64,000 nt of DNA from Chthonomonas sp. UBA2387 (GTDB lineage Bacteria > Armatimonadota > Fimbriimonadia > Fimbriimonadales > Fimbriimonadaceae): positions 7,658 through 71,657 of the forward strand of contig DDSP01000032.1 in the NCBI GenBank assembly GCA_002343445.1, given 5' to 3'. The notes beneath the pieces were generated by a model, which was not told where the DNA came from, did no database searches, and saw only the letters and a program-made list of their open reading frames with translations. Positions 34,395 through 42,245 of this stretch are shown in pieces; the stretch's first letter is position 1, and the number at the start of each line of letters is the position of its first letter. Position numbers and translations under genes: made by a program.

Positions 34395-35186
34395 TTAGTT
34401 CCTCACCGAGACGCCGAGCGTCAAAGCGATCTTTCCTTCGAGGGCAGAGGAAAGTCCAAAGCCCGTGGTGGCACCGAGTCCGTTGCTCAGGCCAAGCGTG
34501 AACGTGGCGCTGGGCGCCCCCTCGGCGGTGACTGGCCGATACCTCACGCCAAACCCAAAGATGGCCCGGCGCGTCCGGTCGCCGTCCGAGGTCAGCGAGT
34601 TGTTGCCCTGCACGATCGCGGTCACGTCCGCGACGGCCTCCCATCCCGCCTGAAACGGGGCAACGACACCCGCCGACACGCCCCAAAGGTTGCTGTCCTT
34701 GCGCATCGCGCCACGTGCGCCGACGACAAAGCGGTGCTTAGCCTCCCCCTGCGGCACCGTGTAGCTAGCTCCTGCGGTGATGAAGTTCTGATCCTGAGCC
34801 GGGGTGTCGGGGAAGCTCGCGCCCAAGCTGAGCGTCAAGCCTTCGACCGACTTGAGCGAATGCTTCGCGAAGACCTCGAAGTCGCGGCCGCCGGTTCGGA
34901 CGGTGACTCCACCCGAAGTGGAATCGCCACGCGGAGCGCCACTGGCCCGAAACCCGACCTCCCAACCTTCGGACACGCCGTACCCGAATGCCCCCGAGGT
35001 GTAGGTTCGACCCTCGGCCCCACGGTGAAAAGCGAATCCGGCGTCGAAGCGGAACTTGCCCAACGAGACGGGAGCACCCGAATCCACGTTGACCAACTTG
35101 TCGCTGCTGGCAAACTGAGTGTGGCCGACCGACCCGAGGGCCAGGCCGACCGCCAAGACTGGGAATCGGAACAAGTTGTTATGCAT
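34395..35186 (-). CDS. Outer-membrane beta-barrel-like protein
   Basis: 263 aa. A signal peptide (to about residue 22) is followed by alternating amphipathic strands with aromatic girdles, for example FRFDAGFAFHRG, FGYGVSEGWEVGFRASG and AIFGFGVRYRPV, ending in a beta strand with terminal Val-Arg-Asn. This resembles transporter-like or OmpW-like barrels, but no family was recognised. A TATACT box lies 26 nt upstream. Confidence 0.55.
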   Translation of the reverse strand: MHNNLFRFPVLAVGLALGSVGHTQFASSDKLVNVDSGAPVSLGKFRFDAGFAFHRGAEGRTYTSGAFGYGVSEGWEVGFRASGAPRGDSTSGGVTVRTGGRDFEVFAKHSLKSVEGLTLSLGASFPDTPAQDQNFITAGASYTVPQGEAKHRFVVGARGAMRKDSNLWGVSAGVVAPFQAGWEAVADVTAIVQGNNSLTSDGDRTRRAIFGFGVRYRPVTAEGAPSATFTLGLSNGLGATTGFGLSSALEGKIALTLGVSVRN

Positions 35187-35280
35187 GAGGCATCACCATG
35201 TGGAGAAAGTATAGCGACTGAGACCTCCGGCGCGCTCTGGTTCTATCCTAAACCCTGCGAAACTGGCAGGATTGGCTAAA

Positions 35281-36099
35281 TCAGGACGGACCCAACATCG
35301 CCAAGACCGTCTCTCGCAGCTGAGCCGGACGGACGACGACAAACTCGACATCACCGTAGCCCAGCGCCAGGAGCTTTGCCGCAAGGTCCTGCCCCGCGGG
35401 AGCCCAAGCACGGACTTCTCCCCGATGAACCTCGACGGAGACCGAGAATGGGTCAACCATCGCTCGAACGGATGCCTCGCGCGGTGTTGCGATTCGCACC
35501 TCCTCGACCGCTCGATCCATCAGCGACGACGTCTTGCCGCAAAACAAGACGCCTTCGCGACCGATCACCGCCAGGGAATCGCACTGCTCGGCCACGCCCC
35601 AATCATCGGTCTCGATCACCACGAGCACGCCCTCGGCAACGCGCGCTTCCAACAGGGTCAGGAGACGACTCTTTGCCACCAGATCAAGCCCTGCGAACAC
35701 TTCTTCGACCAGAACGATTCCGTCGGCATCCGAGAGGAGCGCGGGCAGCGTGGCCGCCAGACGCTGTTCGCCGTCGGACAAGCGGGCACGGGATGCGGCT
35801 CGGGATTCCCACAAGCCGAGTGCGGTGAGGGCATGGACCAACTCGGCGGGATCGCGCGCTCCGAGCAGTCCCTTCGCCCAGCCCTGAAGCGTGCCCCGAA
35901 AGCGAGGTAGCCGGGACTCCGCGGCAACCCAAAACCCATCGCGCGAGGCACCCACCTCTGATAGCCCCTTGCCCGTGTAAAGCGCCTCGATCAAGCGAGA
36001 CCGAAGCGGACCCCGCAAGCCGACCAACGACGCCATGCTTCCCGCGCCGAGACGTCCACACGCGAAGTTCAGGCCGCCTCGGGTTCGTTTGTCGTGCAT
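35281..36099 (-). CDS. ABC-ATPase-like protein lacking a Walker A motif
   Basis: 272 aa. LSDGEQRLAATLPALL is an ABC signature-like helix, DGIVLVEEVFAGLDLVAK is Walker B plus D-loop, and VLVVIETDDW stands where the H-loop follows. At the place of Walker A the chain reads GLRGPLRSRL, with no GxxGxGKS/T, so nucleotide binding is doubtful. It ends the leftward trm112-like/aroQ/aminopeptidase operon (7-nt gap). A degenerate transporter or Rad50-like accessory subunit is possible; no membrane partner is nearby. Confidence 0.5.
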   Translation of the reverse strand: MHDKRTRGGLNFACGRLGAGSMASLVGLRGPLRSRLIEALYTGKGLSEVGASRDGFWVAAESRLPRFRGTLQGWAKGLLGARDPAELVHALTALGLWESRAASRARLSDGEQRLAATLPALLSDADGIVLVEEVFAGLDLVAKSRLLTLLEARVAEGVLVVIETDDWGVAEQCDSLAVIGREGVLFCGKTSSLMDRAVEEVRIATPREASVRAMVDPFSVSVEVHRGEVRAWAPAGQDLAAKLLALGYGDVEFVVVRPAQLRETVLAMLGPS

Positions 36100-36106
36100 C
36101 GCGCCC

Positions 36107-37180
36107 TCAGGCCGGCAGGACCATCAATTCGCGTGGGAAATGCGTCAGCCGCTCGGGACCGTTCTCGGTGACCAGCACGTCGTCCTCGATGCGGACTCCG
36201 CCGAAGCCCTCGATGTAGACACCGGGTTCGATCGTCCACACCTGGCCGGCCTCGATCGGCTGGTCGGTGGTCGGGCTCAGCCGCCCGGCGTCGTGGACCA
36301 ACGTGCCGATGCCGTGCCCCAGACCGTGACCGAAGTACTTGGCCAGACCCTTCTCGTCCAAAATCTGCCGCGCGAGGGCATCCACTTCGCGCCCGTTCGC
36401 GCCGACGACCAACGCTTCGACGCACGCGTTCTCGGCTTTGAGCACCTGGTCGTACATCTCGCGGTGCCGTGCCGAGGCCTCGCCGACGACGAACGTGCGG
36501 GTGATGTCGCTGATGTAGCCTTCCACGATGCATCCCAGGTCGAGCGTCACGAAGTCGCCCACCTCCAGCTTCTTCTCGCTGGCCGTTGCGTGGGGGCGGG
36601 CGCTGCGGATGCCGCTCACGGCGATGGGCTCGAAGCTGACCTTGGAGCCCTGACGCCGGAAGAAGAACTCGATCTCCAGCAACAGATCCCTTTCGGAGAC
36701 GCCGGGCTGGATCATCCGGACCACGTGCTCCAGACATTTGTCGGCCAGCGCGCACGCCTTGCGGATTCGAGCAACCTCGTCGGGTGTCTTGATCATGCGC
36801 AGGGCCGAGATCAGGTCGTCGCCGGGAACCAAGGCGATGTCGCCGAATGCCGCCTGCCACTCCTCGACCGTGCCGTACACGACGTGGTTCTTCTCGAACG
36901 CTACCTGTGACAGGCCCAGGTCGCGGGCCTGTTGCGCGAGGAAGTCGGAAAGCTTTACGGGGTTGGCGTACACGGCCGTCGGCAGGTCGCGGACCTGCTC
37001 TTGACACTGGATGGCGTAGCGGCTGTCCGTGACGAACACGCCCTGCTCGGTGGTCAACACGACAAACCCGGAGGAGCCTGTGAAACCCGTCAGCCACTGC
37101 ACGTTGGCCAAATGGGTCACGAGCAGGGCCGGGCAACCCGCCTCGACCATTCGGGCTTGGAGTCGTTGAATGTTGTTCAT
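36107..37180 (-). CDS. Xaa-Pro aminopeptidase (M24 family)
   Basis: 357 aa. The N-terminal creatinase-like domain is followed by the pita-bread fold. The metal ligands sit in TLDLGCIVEGYISDITRTF (two Asp), GHGLGHGIG (His), IEPGVYI (Glu) and VRIEDDVLV (Glu). It removes N-terminal residues before proline in the cytoplasm. The ATG overlaps the aroQ stop by 4 nt. Confidence 0.9.
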   Translation of the reverse strand: MNNIQRLQARMVEAGCPALLVTHLANVQWLTGFTGSSGFVVLTTEQGVFVTDSRYAIQCQEQVRDLPTAVYANPVKLSDFLAQQARDLGLSQVAFEKNHVVYGTVEEWQAAFGDIALVPGDDLISALRMIKTPDEVARIRKACALADKCLEHVVRMIQPGVSERDLLLEIEFFFRRQGSKVSFEPIAVSGIRSARPHATASEKKLEVGDFVTLDLGCIVEGYISDITRTFVVGEASARHREMYDQVLKAENACVEALVVGANGREVDALARQILDEKGLAKYFGHGLGHGIGTLVHDAGRLSPTTDQPIEAGQVWTIEPGVYIEGFGGVRIEDDVLVTENGPERLTHFPRELMVLPA

Positions 37181-37635
37181 GAAAGGGTGTCTCGGATGAG
37201 GTTCTCGAGCGCCTGGAGAGCGATCACGTATCCATACGGGCCGAGTCCGACGATTTGTCCCACCGAGATCGGCGCGATCACCGAATGCCTGCGGAACTCC
37301 TCTCGGGCGTGAACGTTGCTGAGATGGACCTCGACGACGGGCAGGCGGACGCTGACCAGGGCATCGCGCAGCGAGATGGAATAGTGGGTGAGCCCGCCGG
37401 GGTTGATGACGATGCCGTCGGCCCAGCTGCGGTGCTCGTGGATCGTGTCGATGAGGGCGCCTTCGGAGTTCGACTGGAGGATGCGGACCTCCGCACCGAG
37501 GGCCTGAGCGGCCTCGCGGATGTCGTCGTCGATCTCGGTGAGCGGCTTCCGCCCGTAGACGTCGGGCTCTCGGAACCCGGTCATGTTGAGGTTCGGTCCG
37601 TGCAGAACGAGGAAGCGCAACCCTTTATCGGCCAT
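37177..37635 (-). CDS. aroQ: 3-dehydroquinate dehydratase, type II
   Basis: 152 aa. HGPNLNMTGFREPDVYG carries the N-terminal substrate loop with catalytic Arg/Tyr, INPGGLTHYSISLRDAL the central motif and EVHLSNVHAREEFRRHS the His/Arg site. All are type II hallmarks. It converts 3-dehydroquinate to 3-dehydroshikimate. Confidence 0.95.
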   Translation of the reverse strand: MADKGLRFLVLHGPNLNMTGFREPDVYGRKPLTEIDDDIREAAQALGAEVRILQSNSEGALIDTIHEHRSWADGIVINPGGLTHYSISLRDALVSVRLPVVEVHLSNVHAREEFRRHSVIAPISVGQIVGLGPYGYVIALQALENLIRDTLS

Positions 37636-37903
37636 CGAGAAGTTCCTTGAGCTTGGCAGGCGGAATAGCGTCCTCGGGGAGCAGTTCGGGGATGCCTGCG
37701 ACGATCCGATACCCGTGCCCGCAGGCGTCGCAGACGAGAAACTCGCCCTGCTGCCGAAGCGGTGGGCGGCTCTCGCACAGCGGACAGGCGAGGAGGGCGA
37801 GGAAATCGGGGTCTATCACGGCCTGCAGCGTTTCGGCAGGATACCCGCGCACCGTGCGGGGGGCCACACGCGCCGCTGGCCAAGGGTCGTTGGGTGGGTG
37901 CAT
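37625..37903 (-). CDS. Trm112-like zinc-ribbon protein
   Basis: 92 aa from the ATG at 37903. LLACPLCESRPPL and LVCDACGHGYRIVAGIPELLPEDA form the Trm112p/YcaR CxxC..CxxC ribbon and its typical IP.LLP tail. It probably acts as a small activator or stabiliser of a partner enzyme. Its 3' end overlaps aroQ by 11 nt. A TTG at 37918 is a possible longer start. Confidence 0.75.
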   Translation of the reverse strand: MHPPNDPWPAARVAPRTVRGYPAETLQAVIDPDFLALLACPLCESRPPLRQQGEFLVCDACGHGYRIVAGIPELLPEDAIPPAKLKELLDGR

Positions 37904-37957
37904 GACGCTCCGTGCCAAGGTCGCATGCTACTGGCCAGTTGACCTGATCACGGAGAC

Positions 37958-38350
37958 TCACCAGTCGAGACCAAGGCAGAGGTCGTACACGTCGTCTGGT
38001 GTGTCGGGAGAGTCAAGCAAGGCAGACCTGAGGAGTTCAAGAAGCTCCTGTGTGCACTGTCCGAGAGTCTCAAGACTCCCGTTACGGATGAGCGAAGCAA
38101 CCTGGGAACGCGGGGCTCTCCTAGACCTTGCATAGTTCACCGTCGTCTGCTTTCTTAGCCGCAGAAGCTGACTTATCTGGGTGCCCTGAGGGAGAACAGG
38201 ATTCGGGTTGAGCACGTTGCGAGCGTCGGTGAGCATCACGAAAACCACCTCGTCGCCGTCCTTGGGCCCCGTAAGAACGACCCAGTAGTGATCCGTACCC
38301 TCATTCGCGATGGGCACTTGCAAGAGTAAGCCAGGAAGCAGCTCAAGCAC
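37958..38350 (-). CDS. Putative toxin partner of the Panacea-domain antitoxin
   Basis: 130 aa, GTG start. LLPGLLLQVPIANEGTDHYWVVLTG and DEVVFVMLTDARN suggest a small beta-barrel followed by a helical C-terminal half. I do not recognise a family. Its start overlaps the stop of the Panacea-domain gene by 8 nt, the arrangement expected of a toxin translated after its antitoxin. The toxin role is inference from that context. Confidence 0.45.
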   Translation of the reverse strand: MLELLPGLLLQVPIANEGTDHYWVVLTGPKDGDEVVFVMLTDARNVLNPNPVLPQGTQISQLLRLRKQTTVNYARSRRAPRSQVASLIRNGSLETLGQCTQELLELLRSALLDSPDTPDDVYDLCLGLDW

Positions 38351-38897
38351 CGTCGTTCAGGAGGAGATCCATGGCATCAGCAGCGTTGTGCTCGGCCGTT
38401 CGCGACTTCACGGTGACGTCGTCAAATCCTAGACCGATCAGAATCTCCTGAAACTGAATCGGCCGGCGCGACTCGCCCGGGTCCCGCCATTCATCAAAGG
38501 TGTGCGTCAACTCGACCAGTTGCCATTTCGACTTGTTGCCATGCCCTTTCCAGATCTCGTCAGCGATGGTGAGTTCCCCTCTTGAGAGTGCCTTCTCGGG
38601 CGGGAAGGGCCTCTTCAGTCGCACTTCCCATCTCGCCGGGATCTCGATGTACTCGCGCCAAACCCCGCCCGGATCGATTTGGTCGAGCGGCGTCAGCCGG
38701 TCGAGGGTGTGCTTGAGGACCGGGCCGTTCTTCATCGAGACCATGCGGTCGCCCGTGATCCCCACATTGCGCAACCGGATGGCCTCTCGCTCAGCCAGAT
38801 ACATGAGCTTCATGAGCTTGAGGTCCTCCAACTCGCCTCCCGCCAGTTCCAAGAACCGGCAGGCGAGGGCCGTCGCCTTTTCTTCGTTGTATCGCAT
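38343..38897 (-). CDS. Panacea-domain (DUF4065/SocA-like) antitoxin
   Basis: 184 aa. The N-terminal block LKLMKLMYLAEREAIRLRN and the downstream SMKNGPVLKHTLD are the signature of the Panacea/DUF4065 domain, which neutralises diverse toxins in toxin-antitoxin pairs. The ATG at 38897 follows TAAACT by 8 nt; an ATG two codons upstream is possible. It is the first gene of a two-gene unit with the 130-aa ORF. Confidence 0.75.
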   Translation of the reverse strand: MRYNEEKATALACRFLELAGGELEDLKLMKLMYLAEREAIRLRNVGITGDRMVSMKNGPVLKHTLDRLTPLDQIDPGGVWREYIEIPARWEVRLKRPFPPEKALSRGELTIADEIWKGHGNKSKWQLVELTHTFDEWRDPGESRRPIQFQEILIGLGFDDVTVKSRTAEHNAADAMDLLLNDGA

Positions 38898-38985
38898 GTT
38901 CATCCAGTTTATCAAACGCTGTTCGCGCAGTCGCCATCGGGACCTTGGAACTCGCGCGTACGCGCGTGCGTTAGACCACTCCAGA

Positions 38986-39825
38986 ATGACGACCAACAAC
39001 CTCAAGACCGGAGCGCTTCTGCTCGCCATCAGTCTGCTGGCCGTGATGATCGGACGCTACTTCCTCGGTGCGGGAGGGGCGGTGATCGGGCTGCTGGTCG
39101 CCTTCGCATTCCAGGCGATCGGCTACTTCAACGGGCACAAGATGGCCCTGCGGTTCGCCCACGCCCAGCCGCTCCAGGCAGGTTCGCTGCCTTGGCTCGA
39201 AGACGCCACCGCCGAACTCAGCCGCAAGGCCGGCATCCCCGCGCCCCAAATCTATCTCTCGCCGGATCCGCAGCCGAACGCGTTTGCCGCGGGCCGCAAC
39301 CCGGAGGTCGCCGTCGTCTGCTTCAACGAGGGGTTGCTGCGAGCTATGTCGCGCCGCGAAGTCATCGCCGTGCTTGCCCACGAAATCGCCCACATCAAGA
39401 ACCGCGACACGCTCACGATGACCGTGGTTGCCGCCTTGGCCTCGTTCGTGACGATGCTGGCCAACTTCGCCTACTTCATCCCGGCCGGTTCGGACGAAGA
39501 GGGTGGTCGCAACTTCTTTGTCGACCTCGCCCTCATGTTGGTGGTGCCGATAGCCGCGATGCTGGTGCAGATGGCCATCAGCCGGACGCGCGAGTTCGCC
39601 GCCGACCGGACCGCCGCCGAACTGATGGGCGAGTCCGAGCCGATGGTGGACGCCTTGCTGACGCTCGAGCGCGGCACGTCCGTGGTCGCGAGCCGCACGG
39701 CCCAGCCCGCCATGGCGCACATGTACATCGCCAGCCCCCTTTCGGGTGGCGGCATCGCCACGCTGCTCAGCACGCACCCGCCGATCGCGCAACGCGTGGC
39801 AAAGCTACGAGCCTTGGCTGGCTGA
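38986..39825 (+). CDS. htpX: HtpX-like M48 zinc metalloprotease
   Basis: 279 aa. Two N-terminal membrane segments, then HEIAHIKNRD (HExxH) and the third ligand Glu in SRTREFAADRTAAELMG, with further hydrophobic segments between, match HtpX. It degrades damaged membrane proteins at the cytoplasmic face of the inner membrane. The ATG at 38986 follows TAGACC by 8 nt. Confidence 0.9.
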   Translation: MTTNNLKTGALLLAISLLAVMIGRYFLGAGGAVIGLLVAFAFQAIGYFNGHKMALRFAHAQPLQAGSLPWLEDATAELSRKAGIPAPQIYLSPDPQPNAFAAGRNPEVAVVCFNEGLLRAMSRREVIAVLAHEIAHIKNRDTLTMTVVAALASFVTMLANFAYFIPAGSDEEGGRNFFVDLALMLVVPIAAMLVQMAISRTREFAADRTAAELMGESEPMVDALLTLERGTSVVASRTAQPAMAHMYIASPLSGGGIATLLSTHPPIAQRVAKLRALAG

Positions 39826-39863
39826 TTTGTAGAAGATTCAGGTCCATAAAGCCCATTCAGTCT

Positions 39864-39869
39864 TATACT
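39864..39869 (+). promoter_or_regulatory. -10 box (TATACT) 7 nt before a start codon
   Basis: TATACT ends 7 nt before the ATG of the PEP-CTERM gene, with no Shine-Dalgarno sequence between. Confidence 0.5.
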
Positions 39870-39876
39870 GAGTGGC

Positions 39877-40680
39877 ATGAACCGGCAACGACTCGCTTGT
39901 GCAGCGGTAGCTCTCGCCCTGACGAGCCCAGCGGCTCGGGCAGACTTCATCATCACGGAGAGCATTCAAGTGGGTGGGTTCTTCGACGGTGGAATCGCGC
40001 CGATGAACCTGCCCTCGCACCAGAACTACTTCGTGGGCTATGGGACGACTCCGGGGTTTGGCCGCACGCCCGAGCGGCGAAGCTTCTTCTGGTTCCACAT
40101 CCCGGACATCCCGGGAGAGATCACGCACGCGAGCCTCAAGTTGCACCTCTTGGTGCCTACAAGCCTGATCTTCGGGCTGGGGCCGGGCGACCCGCCGTCC
40201 ACCGACCCGATTGAGACGTTTCAGTTGGGTGCCACCCTGGTCACGCCGGGGACGATCACCAGCACAAGCCTGTCCTCAACCGACATCGCCACCATCTTCG
40301 GGGCGATGGACGACTTCCCCATCGCGGCGCCCAAAGACTTCGTCGCGGGGTTCCCGCCGCCAATCCCAACGGACATCGACATCCCGCTGGATGCTACGGG
40401 GATCATGGCGCTCAAGACGCACGAAGGCGCGGACCTCGTCATGACGGGATGGATGCCGACTTGGTCGCACGACGACCGAATGGTGGACGGTTCGTTCCTC
40501 GAGGGAAGCGAACTCATTTTCGGCTTTTCGGACGTCACCGGCCCGTCGGGCGCGTTGGTGGCCAAACCCACGTTGACCATTGCCTACGACCCGGTTCCGG
40601 AGCCCGCCGGGCTGGCATCGCTGACGTTGGGATTGGCGGCGTTCAAGCGGGCCCGCCGACGTTTAGCACCACGTTCTTGA
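39877..40680 (+). CDS. PEP-CTERM sorted exported protein
   Basis: 267 aa. A signal peptide (cleaved near AARA) starts it, and the C-terminus VPEPAGLASLTLGLAAF followed by KRARRRL is a PEP-CTERM sorting tag: PEP motif, short membrane helix and basic end. Such proteins are processed by exosortase and placed on the surface or in exopolysaccharide. The central region is beta-rich and unrecognised. The 3' end overlaps the convergent aldehyde dehydrogenase by 38 nt. Confidence 0.8.
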   Translation: MNRQRLACAAVALALTSPAARADFIITESIQVGGFFDGGIAPMNLPSHQNYFVGYGTTPGFGRTPERRSFFWFHIPDIPGEITHASLKLHLLVPTSLIFGLGPGDPPSTDPIETFQLGATLVTPGTITSTSLSSTDIATIFGAMDDFPIAAPKDFVAGFPPPIPTDIDIPLDATGIMALKTHEGADLVMTGWMPTWSHDDRMVDGSFLEGSELIFGFSDVTGPSGALVAKPTLTIAYDPVPEPAGLASLTLGLAAFKRARRRLAPRS

Positions 40681-42082
40681 GGTCGGTGTAGATGTCGATC
40701 GCCTCGGTGCCCGGCTCGCGGGTGCCGTTGCCGCTCAGGCCCACGCCACCGAACGGCATGTGTGGTTCGCTGCCGAACGTGCCGCCGTTCACCACGACCA
40801 TGCCCGCCCGAACGCGCATCGAGAAGTCCATCGCGCGATCCAGCGAGCGTGTGTGGATGCAAGCCGTGAGGCCATAGGGCGACGCATTGGCCAGAGCGAG
40901 CGCCTCTTCGTAACCGTCCACCGAATACAGGTTGGCGATAGGCCCGAACAGCTCGCAGGTCGAGAGGTCGTCGGCGGCGTTCAGGCCCTCGACGACCGTA
41001 GGCGCCATGAAATAGCCGGGGCGGTTCAAACGCGCGCCGCCGCACAGCACCTTAGCGCCCCGTCCGGCGGCCCCTTTGACGGCCGATTCCATGTTGGAAA
41101 GCTGGCGGGCATTGATCACGGGGCCGAGGTCGTCGGTGTCGGCAGTGCCGACCTTCAGTGCACGCGCCTTCTCGACGAACCGCTCGCGGAACGCCTCGTA
41201 GACCCCGGCGAAGACGATGATCCGGCTCCCGCTCGCACATCGTTGGCCCGCGTTGCTGAACGCCGAGAGCAGCGCCCACTGGACCGCAAGGTCGAGATCG
41301 GCGTCGTCGCACACCACGAACGGGTTCTTGCCCCCGAGTTCCAGGCTCACCTTGGCCAGCCGTTGGGCGCACACGCCCGCGATCTCCTTGCCCACCGCAC
41401 TCGAGCCCGTGAAGCTCACCACGCCCACCTCCGGGTGCGCGACCAAGGGCCTTCCCGCGCCGATGCCCGTGCCGTGGACCACGTTCAGCACGCCCGGAGG
41501 GAGCCCGGCGCTATGGGCGACTTCGGCCACCAGCGACGCCGTTCCGGGCGCGTCCTCGCTGGCCTTGAGGATCGCGGCGTTCCCGCAGATCATGGCGGGG
41601 AAGATTTTCCACGCCACGTTCGCCACGGGCGTATTGGCCGCGATGATCAGCCCCGCGACCCCCACGGGCCGCCGCCATGTGCTGGGGTAGCGCCCCGGCG
41701 AACCGCTGGTAATCGTTCGGCCGAACAAACGCTGCCCTTCGCCCGCGTAGAAGTGAGCGAGGTCGCACGCGCCGTCGGTCTCGCCCAGTGCGTCCTTGAG
41801 CGACTTGCCGGTCTCGTGGTGGACCATCTCGGCGATGCGCCTGCGCTCGGCGCGCATGGCCTCGGCCACCTCGCGCAACGCTCTGCCGCGCTGCACCGCA
41901 GGAGTCGCCGCCCAGGCCGGCTGGGCCCGGAGGGCGGCGGCGACGGCGTCTTGGATATCGGTCGCATCCGAATCGGGAAAGCGCGCCATCGGCTCGCCCG
42001 TGGCTGGGTCGAACTTGTCGAGGGCGAGGCCCGTACGTGCGGGCACGGGGCGTCCGGCGATCCAGTTGGCGAACTCGGTCAT
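40643..42082 (-). CDS. NAD(P)-dependent aldehyde dehydrogenase
   Basis: 479 aa. FTGSSAVGKEIA (cofactor loop), LELGGKNPFVV (Glu general base region), NAGQRCASGSRI (catalytic Cys) and the C-terminal FGPIANLYSVD and PFGGVGLSGNG blocks are those of the ALDH superfamily. It oxidises an aldehyde to its acid; the substrate is unknown. TAGGCT lies 7 nt before the ATG. Its 3' end overlaps the convergent PEP-CTERM gene. Confidence 0.9.
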   Translation of the reverse strand: MTEFANWIAGRPVPARTGLALDKFDPATGEPMARFPDSDATDIQDAVAAALRAQPAWAATPAVQRGRALREVAEAMRAERRRIAEMVHHETGKSLKDALGETDGACDLAHFYAGEGQRLFGRTITSGSPGRYPSTWRRPVGVAGLIIAANTPVANVAWKIFPAMICGNAAILKASEDAPGTASLVAEVAHSAGLPPGVLNVVHGTGIGAGRPLVAHPEVGVVSFTGSSAVGKEIAGVCAQRLAKVSLELGGKNPFVVCDDADLDLAVQWALLSAFSNAGQRCASGSRIIVFAGVYEAFRERFVEKARALKVGTADTDDLGPVINARQLSNMESAVKGAAGRGAKVLCGGARLNRPGYFMAPTVVEGLNAADDLSTCELFGPIANLYSVDGYEEALALANASPYGLTACIHTRSLDRAMDFSMRVRAGMVVVNGGTFGSEPHMPFGGVGLSGNGTREPGTEAIDIYTDLKNVVLNVGGPA

Positions 42083-42089
42083 CGGTGGG

Positions 42090-42095
42090 AGCCTA
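42090..42095 (-). promoter_or_regulatory. -10 box (TAGGCT) 7 nt before the aldehyde dehydrogenase start
   Basis: On the minus strand TAGGCT is followed by CCCACCG and then the ATG, the same spacing as at other host genes here. Confidence 0.4.
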
Positions 42096-42136
42096 CCTGC
42101 CGCGACGGGCCTCGGGGTACGATGGACCGTCCGGTT

Positions 42137-42213
<77 letters not shown>

Positions 42214-42245
42214 GTTCGAATCTCTCTGGAACGGCTGCTTCCCAT

